DNA of 64,000 nt from Hymenobacter sp. YIM 151858-1 (GTDB lineage: Bacteria > Bacteroidota > Bacteroidia > Cytophagales > Hymenobacteraceae): positions 1,612,001 to 1,676,000 of the forward strand of contig NZ_CP110136.1 of NCBI RefSeq assembly GCF_025979705.1. The letters are read 5' to 3'. Each line of letters begins with the position of its first letter. Within the stretch, counting starts at the first letter, position 1. The position numbers were made by a program, and so were the translations under genes. Below the pieces are notes generated by a model, which was given only the letters and a program-made list of their open reading frames with translations, had not been told where the DNA came from and did no database searches. This document shows positions 35,041 to 44,796 of the stretch, piece after piece.

Positions 35041-36573
35041 ATGCCTCAACAGATTTTGATCCTTGATTTCGGGTCGCAGTACACGCAGCTGATAGCGCGG
35101 CGCGTCCGCGAGCTGAACGTCTTCTGCGAAATCCACCCCTTCACGCACGCCCCGGACCTCACTGAGGATATCCGGGGCGTTGTGCTTTCGGGTTCTCCCT
35201 GCTCGGTGCGCGACCCCGAAGCCCCCAACCCCGACCTGAGCAAGTACCTGGGCAAGGTGCCGGTATTGGGCGTGTGCTACGGGGCGCAGTTGCTGGCCCA
35301 CCAGGCCGGCGGCGAAGTGCTGCCGGCTACCATCCGGGAATACGGCCGGGCCCGCCTCGCCGACCTGCGCCCCGAAAACCCGCTCATGCAGGGCATCAGC
35401 CCAAACTCGCAGGTGTGGATGTCGCACGGCGACACGATCAAGACGCTGCCCGATAACTACCACGTAATTGCCAGCACGCCCGAGGTGCGGGTGGCCGCTT
35501 TCCAGATTGAAGATCAGCCCACCTACGGCATTCAGTTTCACCCGGAGGTAACGCACTCCACGCAGGGCAAGCAGCTGCTGGCCAACTTTGTGGTGGATAT
35601 CTGCGGCTGCGCGCAGGACTGGACGCCCGAGCACTTCGTGGATGGCGCCGTGGCCGCGCTGCAGCAAACCATCGGCCCCGATGATCAGGTGATTCTGGGT
35701 TTGTCGGGTGGCGTCGATTCGTCGGTGGCGGCGCTGCTGCTGCACCGGGCCATCGGCCCTAGGTTGCACGGCATTTTTGTGAACAACGGCCTGCTGCGCA
35801 AAGAAGAGTTCGAGAGCGTGCTCCACTCCTACCAGGGCCTGGGCCTGAACGTAACCGGCGTGGATGCCTCGCAGGAGTTTTACGCGGCCCTGGCGGGCCT
35901 CTCCGACCCCGAGCAGAAGCGCAAAGCCATTGGCCGCACCTTCATTGAAGTGTTCGACCGCGAGGCGCACAAAGTAGAAGGCGCGCGGTGGCTGGCGCAA
36001 GGCACCATTTACCCCGATGTAATTGAGTCGGTGTCGGTGAAAGGCCCGGCCGTAACCATCAAGAGCCACCACAACGTGGGCGGCCTGCCCGAGCGCATGC
36101 ACCTGAAAGTGGTGGAGCCGCTGCGCATGCTGTTCAAAGACGAGGTGCGCGAAGTGGGCGACACCCTAGGTCTGCCGCACCACATTTTGCACCGGCACCC
36201 CTTCCCCGGCCCCGGCCTGGGCATCCGCATCCTGGGCGACATCACGCCCGAGAAAGTGCGCCTGCTGCAGGAAGCCGACGCTATTTTCATCGACGCGCTG
36301 CACCAAACCGGCCTCTACGAAAAGGTATGGCAGGCGGGCACCATTCTGCTGCCCATCCAGAGCGTGGGCGTAATGGGCGACGAGCGCACCTACGAGCAAG
36401 TGGTAGCCCTGCGCGCCGTAACCAGCGTGGATGGCATGACGGCCGACTGGGCGCACTTGCCCTACGAGTTCCTGGCCGATGTATCGAACCGCATCATCAA
36501 CCAGGTGCGCGGCATCAACCGCGTGGTGTACGACATTTCCTCCAAGCCGCCCGCAACGATTGAGTGGGAATAG
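35041..36573 (+). CDS. guaA: GMP synthase (glutamine-hydrolysing)
   Basis: 510 aa, converts XMP to GMP. Class I glutamine amidotransferase domain (1-~195) with Cys in LGVCYGAQ near 79 and His/Glu in [14 protein letters not shown]-pyrophosphatase domain with the P-loop [13 protein letters not shown] near 225; C-terminal dimerisation domain with [14 protein letters not shown] and the end KPPATIEWE. All expected residues are present. ATG at 35041 ([13 protein letters not shown]). Confidence 0.98.
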   Translation: MPQQILILDFGSQYTQLIARRVRELNVFCEIHPFTHAPDLTEDIRGVVLSGSPCSVRDPEAPNPDLSKYLGKVPVLGVCYGAQLLAHQAGGEVLPATIREYGRARLADLRPENPLMQGISPNSQVWMSHGDTIKTLPDNYHVIASTPEVRVAAFQIEDQPTYGIQFHPEVTHSTQGKQLLANFVVDICGCAQDWTPEHFVDGAVAALQQTIGPDDQVILGLSGGVDSSVAALLLHRAIGPRLHGIFVNNGLLRKEEFESVLHSYQGLGLNVTGVDASQEFYAALAGLSDPEQKRKAIGRTFIEVFDREAHKVEGARWLAQGTIYPDVIESVSVKGPAVTIKSHHNVGGLPERMHLKVVEPLRMLFKDEVREVGDTLGLPHHILHRHPFPGPGLGIRILGDITPEKVRLLQEADAIFIDALHQTGLYEKVWQAGTILLPIQSVGVMGDERTYEQVVALRAVTSVDGMTADWAHLPYEFLADVSNRIINQVRGINRVVYDISSKPPATIEWE

Positions 36574-36595
36574 TTGGGCAGTTAATGAGTTGCCA

Positions 36596-36625
36596 GCCGC
36601 CTCGGGAAACCGGGGCGGCTTTTTT
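36596..36625 (+). terminator. Terminator of guaA
   Basis: 10-bp stem GCCGCCTCGG / CCGGGGCGGC (one G-U), loop GAAA, then T6. Confidence 0.85.
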
Positions 36626-36977
36626 ACGGGTTGCTGCTTCATGTTAAGCTGCGGCTGATTCTCGCCGAACCTGTTGCCATCTGCGGGGTTATCGGGCTGA
36701 TAATAGCGCTCCTGTATGCCGCTTGCTGCCACCAGCACCTAGGGCTGCGGCGGCGTAGGCACCAGCCGCAGCCGCCGCAATCGTTGCACGGAATCGTTGC
36801 TGACGGCCGCGCCGCCGTGGCCCCCTTCTTCCTTCGAGAGGGGCCGGGGGGTGAGGCCGCGGAACCGTGCCTCAGGCCCGTCCTGCGAGGCCCTCCACTT
36901 CGCGCAGGTTCAAACAAATGTTATATTTACTGCGGTGCCGCGTATTGGCAATCCCCCTTTTTGTCGACCTCTGACAA
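36626..36977. other. Intergenic stretch without a clear gene
   Basis: About 350 bp. It holds a CCTAGG site and a GC-rich run with no plausible reading frame or stable hairpin. The last 60 bp are AT-richer (GTTATATTTACTGCGG) and probably carry the promoter of the following secreted-protein gene. Confidence 0.4.
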
Positions 36978-37736
36978 ATGGTTACTACCCTTCGCCGGGT
37001 TAAGCACTGTGTAGCCCTGGCCGCAGCGCTCCTACTGGTACAAGCTACCTCCCAAGCCCAGCACGGGCAGCACTCCCCCGCTCCGCTTACCACCCCCGAC
37101 CGCCCCGGCGTGCACGGGATGCTGGTATTTGGCACGGGCCGCGTGTACGCCTCGCACTTGGCCATGTTCAACAGCCCGCACGATTACCAAGTGCTGCTCG
37201 AGGTTACCCTCAGCGACTCGGCCCGGGCGGCCTACGCCCGCAGCCAACGCCAGTTCCCGGATGAGCAGGTGTATACCCTGGAGCCCGAGCGGTTTGTGCT
37301 GCCCGCCATGCTGCAGCAACCGCGCCCGTTTAAGGCTACGCTGTACCGCGGGCACTTCGAGCGGGGCGGCACCGCCATTGCCGGCGGCGTAACGGTGCGC
37401 ATTGCCAAAGTTTTGTACGCCAAGCAGCTGCAGCCCCACCCCGACCCCGATGCCAAAGCGGAGTACGTGCTGCTGGGCAACGAGCAGGAGCAGTTTCTGG
37501 TGCACCGCATCGGGGCCCGGCCCAACTTCGATCAGGTGCTGCGCGTGAGCCTGCCCGATGCCCGCCTGCGCAAGCAGCTGGCCCAGCAAGGCAGCCTCGT
37601 ACTCACCCAGCCCCGCCTCGCGGCCAGCGTCGAGCCGATTACCACTCCGGCCACCATCAGCGGCGAAGCAGGCGGCCGCAAATTGTCGCTCAAGGTCACG
37701 CGCAGCCTCTACCTCGAGCACGACGACCTGAAGTAG
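36978..37736 (+). CDS. Secreted protein of unknown function
   Basis: 252 aa. Signal peptide up to about residue 28 (LAAALLLVQATSQAQ), then HGMLVFGTGRVYASHLAMF. A core with beta-strand character follows. No catalytic motif seen. Stops 3 bp before the glutamine amidotransferase start, so the two are likely co-transcribed. Confidence 0.65.
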   Translation: MVTTLRRVKHCVALAAALLLVQATSQAQHGQHSPAPLTTPDRPGVHGMLVFGTGRVYASHLAMFNSPHDYQVLLEVTLSDSARAAYARSQRQFPDEQVYTLEPERFVLPAMLQQPRPFKATLYRGHFERGGTAIAGGVTVRIAKVLYAKQLQPHPDPDAKAEYVLLGNEQEQFLVHRIGARPNFDQVLRVSLPDARLRKQLAQQGSLVLTQPRLAASVEPITTPATISGEAGGRKLSLKVTRSLYLEHDDLK

Positions 37737-37739
37737 GCC

Positions 37740-38444
37740 ATGCGCATCCATTGCCTGCAACACATTCCGTTCGAAACACCGGGCCTGATTTCCGATTGGG
37801 CGCGGCAGCACAACCATCAGCTAAGCGTTACCCGGTTCGACCAGCCCGACCCGCGCGTGCCGGCCTTGGAAGAGCTGGATTGGCTGGTGGTGCTGGGCGG
37901 CGCCATGAGCGTGCACGACGACGACCGTTTCGGGTGGCTGCCCGCCGAAAAAGCACTTATCGGCCAGGCTATCGCCGCGGGCAAAACCGTGCTGGGCATT
38001 TGCCTGGGCGCGCAGCTGGTGGCCCATGCGCTCGGGGCCGGAGTAGCGCCCAACCCCGAGCCCGAAATCGGCTTTTACCCGGTGCAGTTTACGGCCGAAG
38101 CGCAACGGCATCCGCTGTTTGCCCATGCCGGCGCGCAGGCCACTTTCCTGCACTGGCACGGCGACACCTTTTCGCTGCCCACGGGTGCTGTGCCCCTAGG
38201 TGCCTCGGCGGCGTGTGCGCAGCAGGGCTTTGCCTACGGCACGCGGGTGACGGGGCTGCAGTTTCACCCCGAGATGACGCCCGAAATACTGGAGCAGATG
38301 CTGCTGCACGACGGGCACGAGCTGGTGCCCGCGCCTCATGTGCAAACAGCTGCCGAGCTGCGCCGCGGCATGACGCACCTAGGGCCCAGCCAGCGGTTTT
38401 TGTTTGGCCTGCTCGATGCGCTGGCTGCGCGGCCCGGCACTTAA
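37740..38444 (+). CDS. Type 1 glutamine amidotransferase-like protein
   Basis: 234 aa. Class I GATase fold with the nucleophile in LGICLGAQL near 86 and the His-x-Glu in LQFHPEMTPE near 176. The layout (LDWLVVLGGAMSVHDDD near 45) is that of the stand-alone GuaA-like GATases, whose partner and substrate are usually unknown. Overlaps the convergent small gene by 4 bp. Confidence 0.85.
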   Translation: MRIHCLQHIPFETPGLISDWARQHNHQLSVTRFDQPDPRVPALEELDWLVVLGGAMSVHDDDRFGWLPAEKALIGQAIAAGKTVLGICLGAQLVAHALGAGVAPNPEPEIGFYPVQFTAEAQRHPLFAHAGAQATFLHWHGDTFSLPTGAVPLGASAACAQQGFAYGTRVTGLQFHPEMTPEILEQMLLHDGHELVPAPHVQTAAELRRGMTHLGPSQRFLFGLLDALAARPGT

Positions 38445-38773
38445 GCGTCGGGCTGCAGCAAGGCTTCGGCTTCCAGAAACAGCGCCGTGCAATCGAGCAG
38501 CTCCGCGAGTTGCGTCAGCTCACCAAGCGTGAACACCATAGCCATGCGCGTGGCAGGCGTGGGCACGGCAATGCAGCGAGCGTCGGGGTCGCACGGAGGG
38601 CAGGAGGCGGAGGTGCACTGCCGGTAGGTGGTGGCAATGCGGGTGCGGAAATCGGCCAGCTCGGCGGGGGTAAGCGCCAGCCCTAGGTTGCCGAAGCACA
38701 GGTGCACGAAGCCAGCTGCCCGGGGGCAGCGGGCTGTGTAGCCGAAAGCGTTGTGGTGAAGTAGCTGCGCCAT
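38441..38773 (-). CDS. Small Cys-containing hypothetical protein
   Basis: 110 aa, MAQLLHHNAFGYTARCPRAA at the N-terminus. Cys residues lie in CPRAAGFVHLCFGN and SCPPCDPDARC. It resembles the short Bacteroidota proteins with an FGN..L...E...F pattern (possibly DUF6686), but I am not certain. It lies next to the PepSY gene on the same strand and may share its transcript. Confidence 0.5.
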   Translation of the reverse strand: MAQLLHHNAFGYTARCPRAAGFVHLCFGNLGLALTPAELADFRTRIATTYRQCTSASCPPCDPDARCIAVPTPATRMAMVFTLGELTQLAELLDCTALFLEAEALLQPDA

Positions 38774-38813
38774 AACCTTGTGGGCTTGGGTAAACGCGTA
38801 GCAAAAACAGGGG

Positions 38814-39923
38814 TCAGGCCGAAACGGCCGCCTGGCGCCGCACGGGCGCGGGGCGCCGGGCCGGCCGGCGTCGGCGCCACCAAAGCAGGAAACCCGTGAG
38901 GGTGATAACGGCGCTGCTCAGAGCCAGCAGGCTGTAGATAATCTTGATGGCGAGGCCGCCGTATTGCCCGTAGTGCAGGGTGCGCAAGGCAAAGTCGAAG
39001 CGTTCGGCTGGCCTTAGGTCTCGCTCCCGAAACACCTTCTTCAGCTGCGCCGCGCCGGCTTGGTTACTGAACTCCACCTTGCTAGCGGTGCGGCCCCACA
39101 GCCAGGCGCTGCCGGGCGCGCGGCCGAGCACCGTAACGGGGGCATCGGGCTTGCGCGGGAAGTTTACCCGCACCAGCTCCAGACCGGGCTCCTGCCGCTG
39201 CGCTTCGGCAATCAGCGCGTCGAGGTTGGCGGCTACGGCAGGCAGGGCTTTTTCTTTCTTCTCTTTGTCGTCGGCGAAGATCTTCTTCAGATCGAAAGCG
39301 TCCCAGCTCATCCATAGGCCGCTGCCCGCCAGCACCACATTAAACAGCAAGGCCCACGAACCCAGCACGCGGTGCAGCCCCGAAGAGGCCGTGCGCCAGT
39401 TTTTCCAGCGAATGGGGGTGCGCAGCAGCAGGGCATCGAGCAGGTGCTTGCGGTACACCACAAAGCCGGTAAGCACCGAGCCCAGCAGCGCAATGGCAAA
39501 CGTGCCCGCCAACGCCTCGCCCAGCTTCCCCAGGAAAAAGCTGTAGTGCAGAATAATCAGCTGATCGGTAAACGACCCGAACGACTTGCCCAGCACCTGC
39601 CCGGTGTACGGGTTGACAAACAAACGGCCGGGCTCCTGCTTTTCGTAGATGCGGATTTCGAGGGCCTCGTTGGGGGCTTGCGGCACGTGCCGGAACGAGT
39701 AGAACTGCGCCGCCGGCTCGGCGGCTTTGGCCCGCCGGTACAGCTCGTCGTAGCTGAGGCGCCGCTCCCCTACCGCCACCCGAAACAGCTCGGGGTGCAG
39801 CTGCTTGTTCAGCTCTTCGCGAAACACCATGAGGGCGCCCGTGCAGAAGAACACCAGCATGAAGGCCCCGCAAACGAGCCCCAGCCAGGAGTGCAGCGAA
39901 AAGAGACGGCGCTTAAGATTCAT
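38814..39923 (-). CDS. PepSY-associated transmembrane protein
   Basis: 369 aa. Starts MNLKRRLFSLHSWLGLVCGA with the first helix; further helices lie at about 140-160, 200-220 and 330-350, with periplasmic PepSY-like regions between them. The family (PiuB-like) is found with siderophore receptors and is thought to work as a membrane reductase or assembly factor in iron uptake. The TonB receptor is directly upstream on the same strand. ATG at 39923. Confidence 0.88.
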   Translation of the reverse strand: MNLKRRLFSLHSWLGLVCGAFMLVFFCTGALMVFREELNKQLHPELFRVAVGERRLSYDELYRRAKAAEPAAQFYSFRHVPQAPNEALEIRIYEKQEPGRLFVNPYTGQVLGKSFGSFTDQLIILHYSFFLGKLGEALAGTFAIALLGSVLTGFVVYRKHLLDALLLRTPIRWKNWRTASSGLHRVLGSWALLFNVVLAGSGLWMSWDAFDLKKIFADDKEKKEKALPAVAANLDALIAEAQRQEPGLELVRVNFPRKPDAPVTVLGRAPGSAWLWGRTASKVEFSNQAGAAQLKKVFRERDLRPAERFDFALRTLHYGQYGGLAIKIIYSLLALSSAVITLTGFLLWWRRRRPARRPAPVRRQAAVSA

Positions 39924-40101
39924 GGGTAATAGCGTTCGGTAAAGGACTTTTTCCTGCCAGGTGTGCGCCCAACCGCGGCCCGACTGCCGGGGTTGCTGAT
40001 GCCATTCACTCACCTAGGTACCAAACCGAAGCCCGGCAAACCGGCTTTGGTTGGGCGAACACCGGAGCAAAAAGAAGGATGCCCGAAAGCAGCGCGAAGG
40101 G

Positions 40102-42483
40102 TTAGAAAGCGTAGCCGGCCGTGAGGTTGAAGCGGGCACCGTTGCCGCGGGTGTAGTTGGCGTCGGTGCCGTTGAACTGCGCAATGGGGGCGTAGTAAAC
40201 GTTGTTGAGCAGGTTTTCTACGCCCAGCGTCAGGCGCAGCTTTTCGCTGAAGCTGTACGTGGAGGTGAAGTTGACGAGGCCAAAGGAGTTCACCGAACCT
40301 TCGCCCGAGGCGTAGGCGTTGGTGCGCGGGTTGCGGTTGAAGCGCGAACGGGTGCCCGAGTACACGTAGTTCAGGGCCAGGCTCAGGGCCTCAATGGGTT
40401 GGTAGCGCACGTAGGCCGTGGCTTTGGGCGGCGCAATGCGGTTGCCGTTCAGCCACACACCTTGCTGCACATCCTGCCCGTTTACTTTCGTGGTCAGGGT
40501 AGCGCGGCCCTCCACCCACGACCACGACCCGCCCAGGCTCAGGGTTTTCAGCGGGGCGTAGTCGGCCGTCAGCTCGTAGCCCCACACGCGCTCGGGGGCG
40601 CGCTGCGGCACCAGAATGCCGTTGCCCTGGTCGACGAGGTTGGCGCCTAGGTCGGATTTGCTCACGAAGTACACGCCGCTGAGCGTCAGCGGGCCCAGCT
40701 CGCTGCTGGCGCCGGCCTCGTAGTTGCGCACCACAATGGCTTCGGTTTCGAGCAACGACAACGTGTTGGCGCGCGCGGTGCGCAGCGTACGGCCTAGTTC
40801 GAACAGCGAGAAACCCTCGGAGTAGCTTACAAAGGGGTTCAGCCACTTGTAGCGGGAGTAGCGCAGGCCGGCGTTGTACACCGCGGTGTTGTACTTAAGC
40901 GTGCCGCCCTGCACCGCCACGCCGCCCGTGTAGGTGTTGCCGCTTTGGGTGCGCAGGGTGGTGTAGTTGGGCACTTCTACCCGAATGTTCTCGACGCGGG
41001 CGCCGCCCTTCAGCACAAAGTGCTCGAACAAGGTGGCGCGCAGCTGCGCGTAGGGCGCCAGGTTGCGCATTTGCATGCGCGGCGTCCAGAGGCGGCCGTC
41101 TACCAGGTTCTGCACGGTTTCGTCGCCGAGCAGGTCGAGGCCGTAGGTTACATCGGCGTTGAACTCTTCGCCCGCCACAATGGGCGTGTTCAGGTTCAGG
41201 CGCAAACCCAGCTTATCGGAGTTGATTTCGGACTGCCCGCCGCCCTCAAAGAACGTGGGCTCGGCGTCGTAAATCGTCCGGAAATCCTGCCAGTAGCCCG
41301 TTACCTCGGCGCTGGTGCGCAGGGGCAGCACCTCCTGGCCGCGGTAAGTCAGGTAGGCGTTGTGGTTGTGGCGCGTGCCTTCATCAACGCCGCCCCGCTC
41401 GCCTTTCACCCCGATGGTGGGGTACTGCCCGTACTTGCCGGTGCGCAGCACGTAGTCGGAGTTTTGGCGCGAGCTGAAGTAGTTGTACATCAGCTCCAGG
41501 CGGTTTTTCTCGTTGATGTCGTAGCCCAGCTTGCCGAAGCCGTTGTAGGTTTTGGTTTCGCCGAGGCCGTAGCGCGGCGAAATCACCTCGCCGCGGGCGT
41601 CCTTGTACACGCCGCTCTGGTCGAAGGTGCCGCTCAGCACGTAATCGAAGTTGCCGGGCTTGCCAAATACCTGCTGCGTAGCGCGGTAGCCCAGCGAGTT
41701 GCCGGGGTGCGCCACGTTGCCGTTTACGCCCAGGGTGGTGAGGCCGCCAAACTTCTGGCCGGCCACGGGGCGCTTGGTAATGTAGTTGATGAGGCCGCCA
41801 TCGGCGCCGTTGCCGAAAATGGCCGTAGCACCTTTAATCACCTCCACGCGCTCAATCACCGTTGGGTCGATGGTGCGAATGTCGCGGCCACCGGCGCGCA
41901 GCGGCGTGCTTTGCGGAATGCCATCGATGAGCACCAGCACGTTGCGGCCGCGCAGGGTTTGGCCCACGTTGCCGGTTTGGTTGGTGGTCAGGCCCAGGCC
42001 CGGCACGGCGTTGCCCACCACGGCCGCTAGGTTGTTGGGCGTGGCGGCGGCCTGCAGCTGAATTTCGCGGGCGTTCAGGATGGTAGCCGAAACGGGTGTT
42101 TCGCGGATGGGCTCGGCCCGGCGGCTCGCCGATACGATTACCTCGCCCAGCTCGGCGCGGTTTTCGGCCAGCACCACATCAGCCAGTGTTTGCGTTTGGC
42201 CCTCCTGCACTTGCACGCGCTGCTGGGTGGCGGTGTAGCCCACGGCCGTTACGGCCAGGGTGTAGTCGCCGGCGGGCACGTTCCCGATTTCAAAAGTGCC
42301 GCCGCCATCGGTTGCGGCGCCTAGGTTGGTATTGAGCAGGCGCACCGTGGCACCCGGCAGCCCTGCCCCTTTGGCGTCGCGCACGTTGCCGCGCAGCGTA
42401 CCCAGGGTTTGGGCCAGTACAGAAAGAGAAACAAGAAGTCCGCCAAGGGTAAAGAGCAGGCGGGCAAAAAAGCGAAAGGACAT
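40102..42483 (-). CDS. TonB-dependent outer-membrane receptor, siderophore type
   Basis: 793 aa. Signal peptide (~1-27), carboxypeptidase-like regulatory domain (~30-110, GTLRGNVRDAKGAGLPGATV), plug (EVIVSASRRAEPIRETPVSA; LRGRNVLVLIDGIPQ; VEVIKGATAIFGNGADGG) and a 22-strand barrel ending in F (LTAGYAF). Layout fits ferric-siderophore receptors. Energised by TonB at the inner membrane. The PepSY gene follows, and a Fur-like box lies upstream, so iron repression is likely. ATG at 42483. Confidence 0.93.
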   Translation of the reverse strand: MSFRFFARLLFTLGGLLVSLSVLAQTLGTLRGNVRDAKGAGLPGATVRLLNTNLGAATDGGGTFEIGNVPAGDYTLAVTAVGYTATQQRVQVQEGQTQTLADVVLAENRAELGEVIVSASRRAEPIRETPVSATILNAREIQLQAAATPNNLAAVVGNAVPGLGLTTNQTGNVGQTLRGRNVLVLIDGIPQSTPLRAGGRDIRTIDPTVIERVEVIKGATAIFGNGADGGLINYITKRPVAGQKFGGLTTLGVNGNVAHPGNSLGYRATQQVFGKPGNFDYVLSGTFDQSGVYKDARGEVISPRYGLGETKTYNGFGKLGYDINEKNRLELMYNYFSSRQNSDYVLRTGKYGQYPTIGVKGERGGVDEGTRHNHNAYLTYRGQEVLPLRTSAEVTGYWQDFRTIYDAEPTFFEGGGQSEINSDKLGLRLNLNTPIVAGEEFNADVTYGLDLLGDETVQNLVDGRLWTPRMQMRNLAPYAQLRATLFEHFVLKGGARVENIRVEVPNYTTLRTQSGNTYTGGVAVQGGTLKYNTAVYNAGLRYSRYKWLNPFVSYSEGFSLFELGRTLRTARANTLSLLETEAIVVRNYEAGASSELGPLTLSGVYFVSKSDLGANLVDQGNGILVPQRAPERVWGYELTADYAPLKTLSLGGSWSWVEGRATLTTKVNGQDVQQGVWLNGNRIAPPKATAYVRYQPIEALSLALNYVYSGTRSRFNRNPRTNAYASGEGSVNSFGLVNFTSTYSFSEKLRLTLGVENLLNNVYYAPIAQFNGTDANYTRGNGARFNLTAGYAF

Positions 42484-42516
42484 TTGCGGCGGTTTAGAAC
42501 GAATCCAAATACGCTG

Positions 42517-42524
42517 CAAAGGTA
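42517..42524 (-). promoter_or_regulatory. -7 promoter element for TonB receptor
   Basis: TACCTTTG on the minus strand with a TTG about 20 bp upstream as -33. Confidence 0.6.
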
Positions 42525-42552
42525 TAGTCCAGCCCTAATTCAGCCAAGCATT

Positions 42553-42571
42553 ATTTAGATTAGTTCTAATT
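42553..42571. promoter_or_regulatory. Fur-like box upstream of TonB receptor
   Basis: ATTTAGA-TTAGT-TCTAATT, a near-palindrome matching the ATTTAGAnnnnnTCTAAAT pattern of Fur-type boxes in Bacteroidota except near one end. It lies just upstream of the predicted -33 element. Confidence 0.45.
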
Positions 42572-42606
42572 AGAGAGTCCTTCAGCCCTATGCTCCCGCG
42601 CAGCAA

Positions 42607-42635
42607 AAGAGCCGCCACAAAATGTAGCGGCTCTT
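42607..42635 (-). terminator. Terminator of the binding-protein/TPR gene
   Basis: 9-bp stem AAGAGCCGC / GCGGCTCTT, loop of 11, T-run on the minus strand, 31 bp past the stop codon. Confidence 0.7.
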
Positions 42636-42665
42636 ACCGAACTAGTTAGCCGGCAAAGCCGCTTG

Positions 42666-44624
42666 CTAGCGCATCCCTACCGGGTTTTGCACCTCAACCT
42701 CCAGCCGCTCCAGCTTGGTGATGGGCACGTACTGGTTGTCGTGGGCCTGGTTGGAGTAGCCGATGCCCTGAAACAGCACACCCGAAATCGGCCCCGAGTT
42801 GGCCAGCTGCTGCTGAAAGCCGGGCCCATGTTGGTGCAGATGCGAAGCGAAGTAGTACAGCAGCTCGAAGCCCGTAGCGGCAAACACCGAGGGCGGTATG
42901 TTCTGCTGTTGGGTGTAGAGCTGCCGGAAGCGCCGCACGCCCGGCGCGGTGCCATCGAGGTACTTCGGCTGCACAAAGTAAATGTCGCGGCGGTCGAGCT
43001 GGCCCAGGCTGATGCTCGGGTTATCGAGCCAGGAGGCATAGGCCAGCACGGGTGCCGCGAGGCCCTGGCTTTGCATAACACCTAGGGCATAAGGGCCGGC
43101 CTTGCGGTGGTCGGAGGCCACCACCAAGTGTCCGGCGCTTTTCAGATCGACGCCCCCGAAGCCGGCGTTCAGCGATTCGGGGTTGTTCGAATCGATACGG
43201 CGCACGCCGATTACGCGGCCGCCCAGGCTTTCGTAGGTGCGCTTGTAGGCCTCGGCAAAGGCGGCTTCGTCTTTATTATCCTCATGAAAGATAACCGCCG
43301 GGCGGCCGCCCAGGCTGCGGTAGGCGTACTCGGCCGCCTGCCGCCCTTGCGTGGCCAGGCTGGGCTCGAAGAGGTAGTACCAGGCGTTGTCCTGCACCAG
43401 CGCCCCGTCCTGCGACAACGGGTTTACGGCCACAATCTGGTTTTGCTGGGCGTAGCGCGCCAGGATTTTCGCCCCCGATTTGTACACCGGCCCGATGATC
43501 ATGTCCATCGAAGCCAGCTCCGGCAGGGCCAGCACCTGTTTCAGACCTAGGGTATCGGCGCCGGTGTCGTAGGCGTAAAGGTTAAGGCTGCGGCCCTCGC
43601 GCTGCAGCGAGTCGGCGGCCAGCTTCATGCCGGCATATAAGTCGGTGGCAAACTGCAGGCGGCGGCGCGTTTCCCAGCTGGTATCGTCGAACTCGAAGGG
43701 CAGCAGCACCGCCACGTTGTAGCTGCTTTTGCGCTGCTGCCGGGGCCGCGGTGTGTAGCGGGCGCGGTCGAAATTGAACTGATTGACCACCTGCTCCAGC
43801 TGGTTGCGGTCGGCCTCGGTGTAGAGCCCGCCGAACACCAGCTGCTCGGCGTAGGCGCGGGCCACGGTGGTATCCTGCGGGTAGCGTCGCACCAGGTTCT
43901 GCCAGAGGGCTTTATCGCGCAGGCGGCTCAGGTAGGTCAATTTCATGGCTTGCTGCTGCGCGCGCAGCTGCCCGGCGGGTATTTCGCCCAGCACACGCAG
44001 GGCATTATCGGCCTCGCCCTGCTCAAACGATACCTGCGCTTGCAGAAAATACGCCTCGCTCAGGCCGGGCCACTGCGAGTACTCGGTGCGCAGCAGGTTC
44101 AGCATTTGCTCGGCTTCGGCCCATTTGCGGGCGCGCGTGGCCGCCACGGCATATAAATAAGCGGCCTCGGGGCCGCGGCCGTATTTGGCGGCGGGGGGCG
44201 TCAGGGGCAGCAGCTCATCCATGGCCAGCTCGAAGCGCGCTTGGTCGATGAGGGTTTTGCCGTTGCGGTAGCGGGTGTCGGGGTCTTGCGAGCCTAGGTT
44301 GGCCGGCAGCGGCGGGGCGGGCTTGGGTGCCGGTGTAGTGCTGGCGGCTGGCTTGGCGGTGGGGGTAGCGGCTGCGGGCTTGGCAGCAGGCTTTGCGGCA
44401 GCACCACCGGCGGCCGGCGCGGCAGCTTTGCCTGCGGGGGCCGCTTTATCGGTGGGCTTGGTAGCGGCGGGTTTGCTGGCTGGGGCCGCGGATTTCGGGG
44501 CCGGGCTGGCGGGCTTGGTAGCAGCCGGCTTGGCGGGGGCAGGCTGCGTACGGGCAGGTTGCTGCGCCGCGCTCGGCAACGCCAGCCAGGAGGCTACGAA
44601 AAGGCAGGCAAAAGAAAACCGCAT
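42666..44624 (-). CDS. Periplasmic-binding-protein-like protein with TPR region
   Basis: 652 aa. Signal peptide (MRFSFACLFVASWLALPSAA), a long Ala/Pro/Lys-rich linker (~25-115), TPR-like helices (~120-290, KWAEAEQMLNLL; LSEAYFLQAQVSFEQGEADN) and a type-1 binding-protein fold from ~315 (YNVAVLLPFEFDDTSWE; DMIIGPVYKSGAKILARYAQ). TPR plus binding-protein order is that of LpoA-like penicillin-binding-protein activators, though ligand sensing is also possible. The Ala/Pro/Lys linker suggests cell-wall spanning. ATG at 44624. Confidence 0.75.
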   Translation of the reverse strand: MRFSFACLFVASWLALPSAAQQPARTQPAPAKPAATKPASPAPKSAAPASKPAATKPTDKAAPAGKAAAPAAGGAAAKPAAKPAAATPTAKPAASTTPAPKPAPPLPANLGSQDPDTRYRNGKTLIDQARFELAMDELLPLTPPAAKYGRGPEAAYLYAVAATRARKWAEAEQMLNLLRTEYSQWPGLSEAYFLQAQVSFEQGEADNALRVLGEIPAGQLRAQQQAMKLTYLSRLRDKALWQNLVRRYPQDTTVARAYAEQLVFGGLYTEADRNQLEQVVNQFNFDRARYTPRPRQQRKSSYNVAVLLPFEFDDTSWETRRRLQFATDLYAGMKLAADSLQREGRSLNLYAYDTGADTLGLKQVLALPELASMDMIIGPVYKSGAKILARYAQQNQIVAVNPLSQDGALVQDNAWYYLFEPSLATQGRQAAEYAYRSLGGRPAVIFHEDNKDEAAFAEAYKRTYESLGGRVIGVRRIDSNNPESLNAGFGGVDLKSAGHLVVASDHRKAGPYALGVMQSQGLAAPVLAYASWLDNPSISLGQLDRRDIYFVQPKYLDGTAPGVRRFRQLYTQQQNIPPSVFAATGFELLYYFASHLHQHGPGFQQQLANSGPISGVLFQGIGYSNQAHDNQYVPITKLERLEVEVQNPVGMR

Positions 44625-44733
44625 AACAAACGTCGGCAAGGGGAAGGAAGGGACCGGGCAAGCTAGCCCGACGGGCAAAGGTACGTACTTGCCCTAGCCA
44701 ACGATACAACACCTCAGCAGCAACTATTTTAAT

Positions 44734-44750
44734 TGATAGTAAAACTATCA
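44734..44750. promoter_or_regulatory. Palindromic operator-like site upstream of icd
   Basis: TGATAGT-AAA-ACTATCA, a perfect 7-bp inverted repeat with a 3-bp spacer in AT-rich sequence 47 bp before the ATG. The binding protein is unknown. Confidence 0.4.
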
Positions 44751-44796
44751 TTACGAAAAGCATGTATATATTGCGCCGTCATTTCACTACCGCATC

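Noticed and set aside
35029-36102. 357-aa open frame opposite guaA
   Set aside because: Antisense frame of a conserved enzyme with no domains of its own.
40945-42030. 361-aa open frame opposite the TonB receptor
   Set aside because: Antisense frame; the receptor on the minus strand is complete with plug and barrel.
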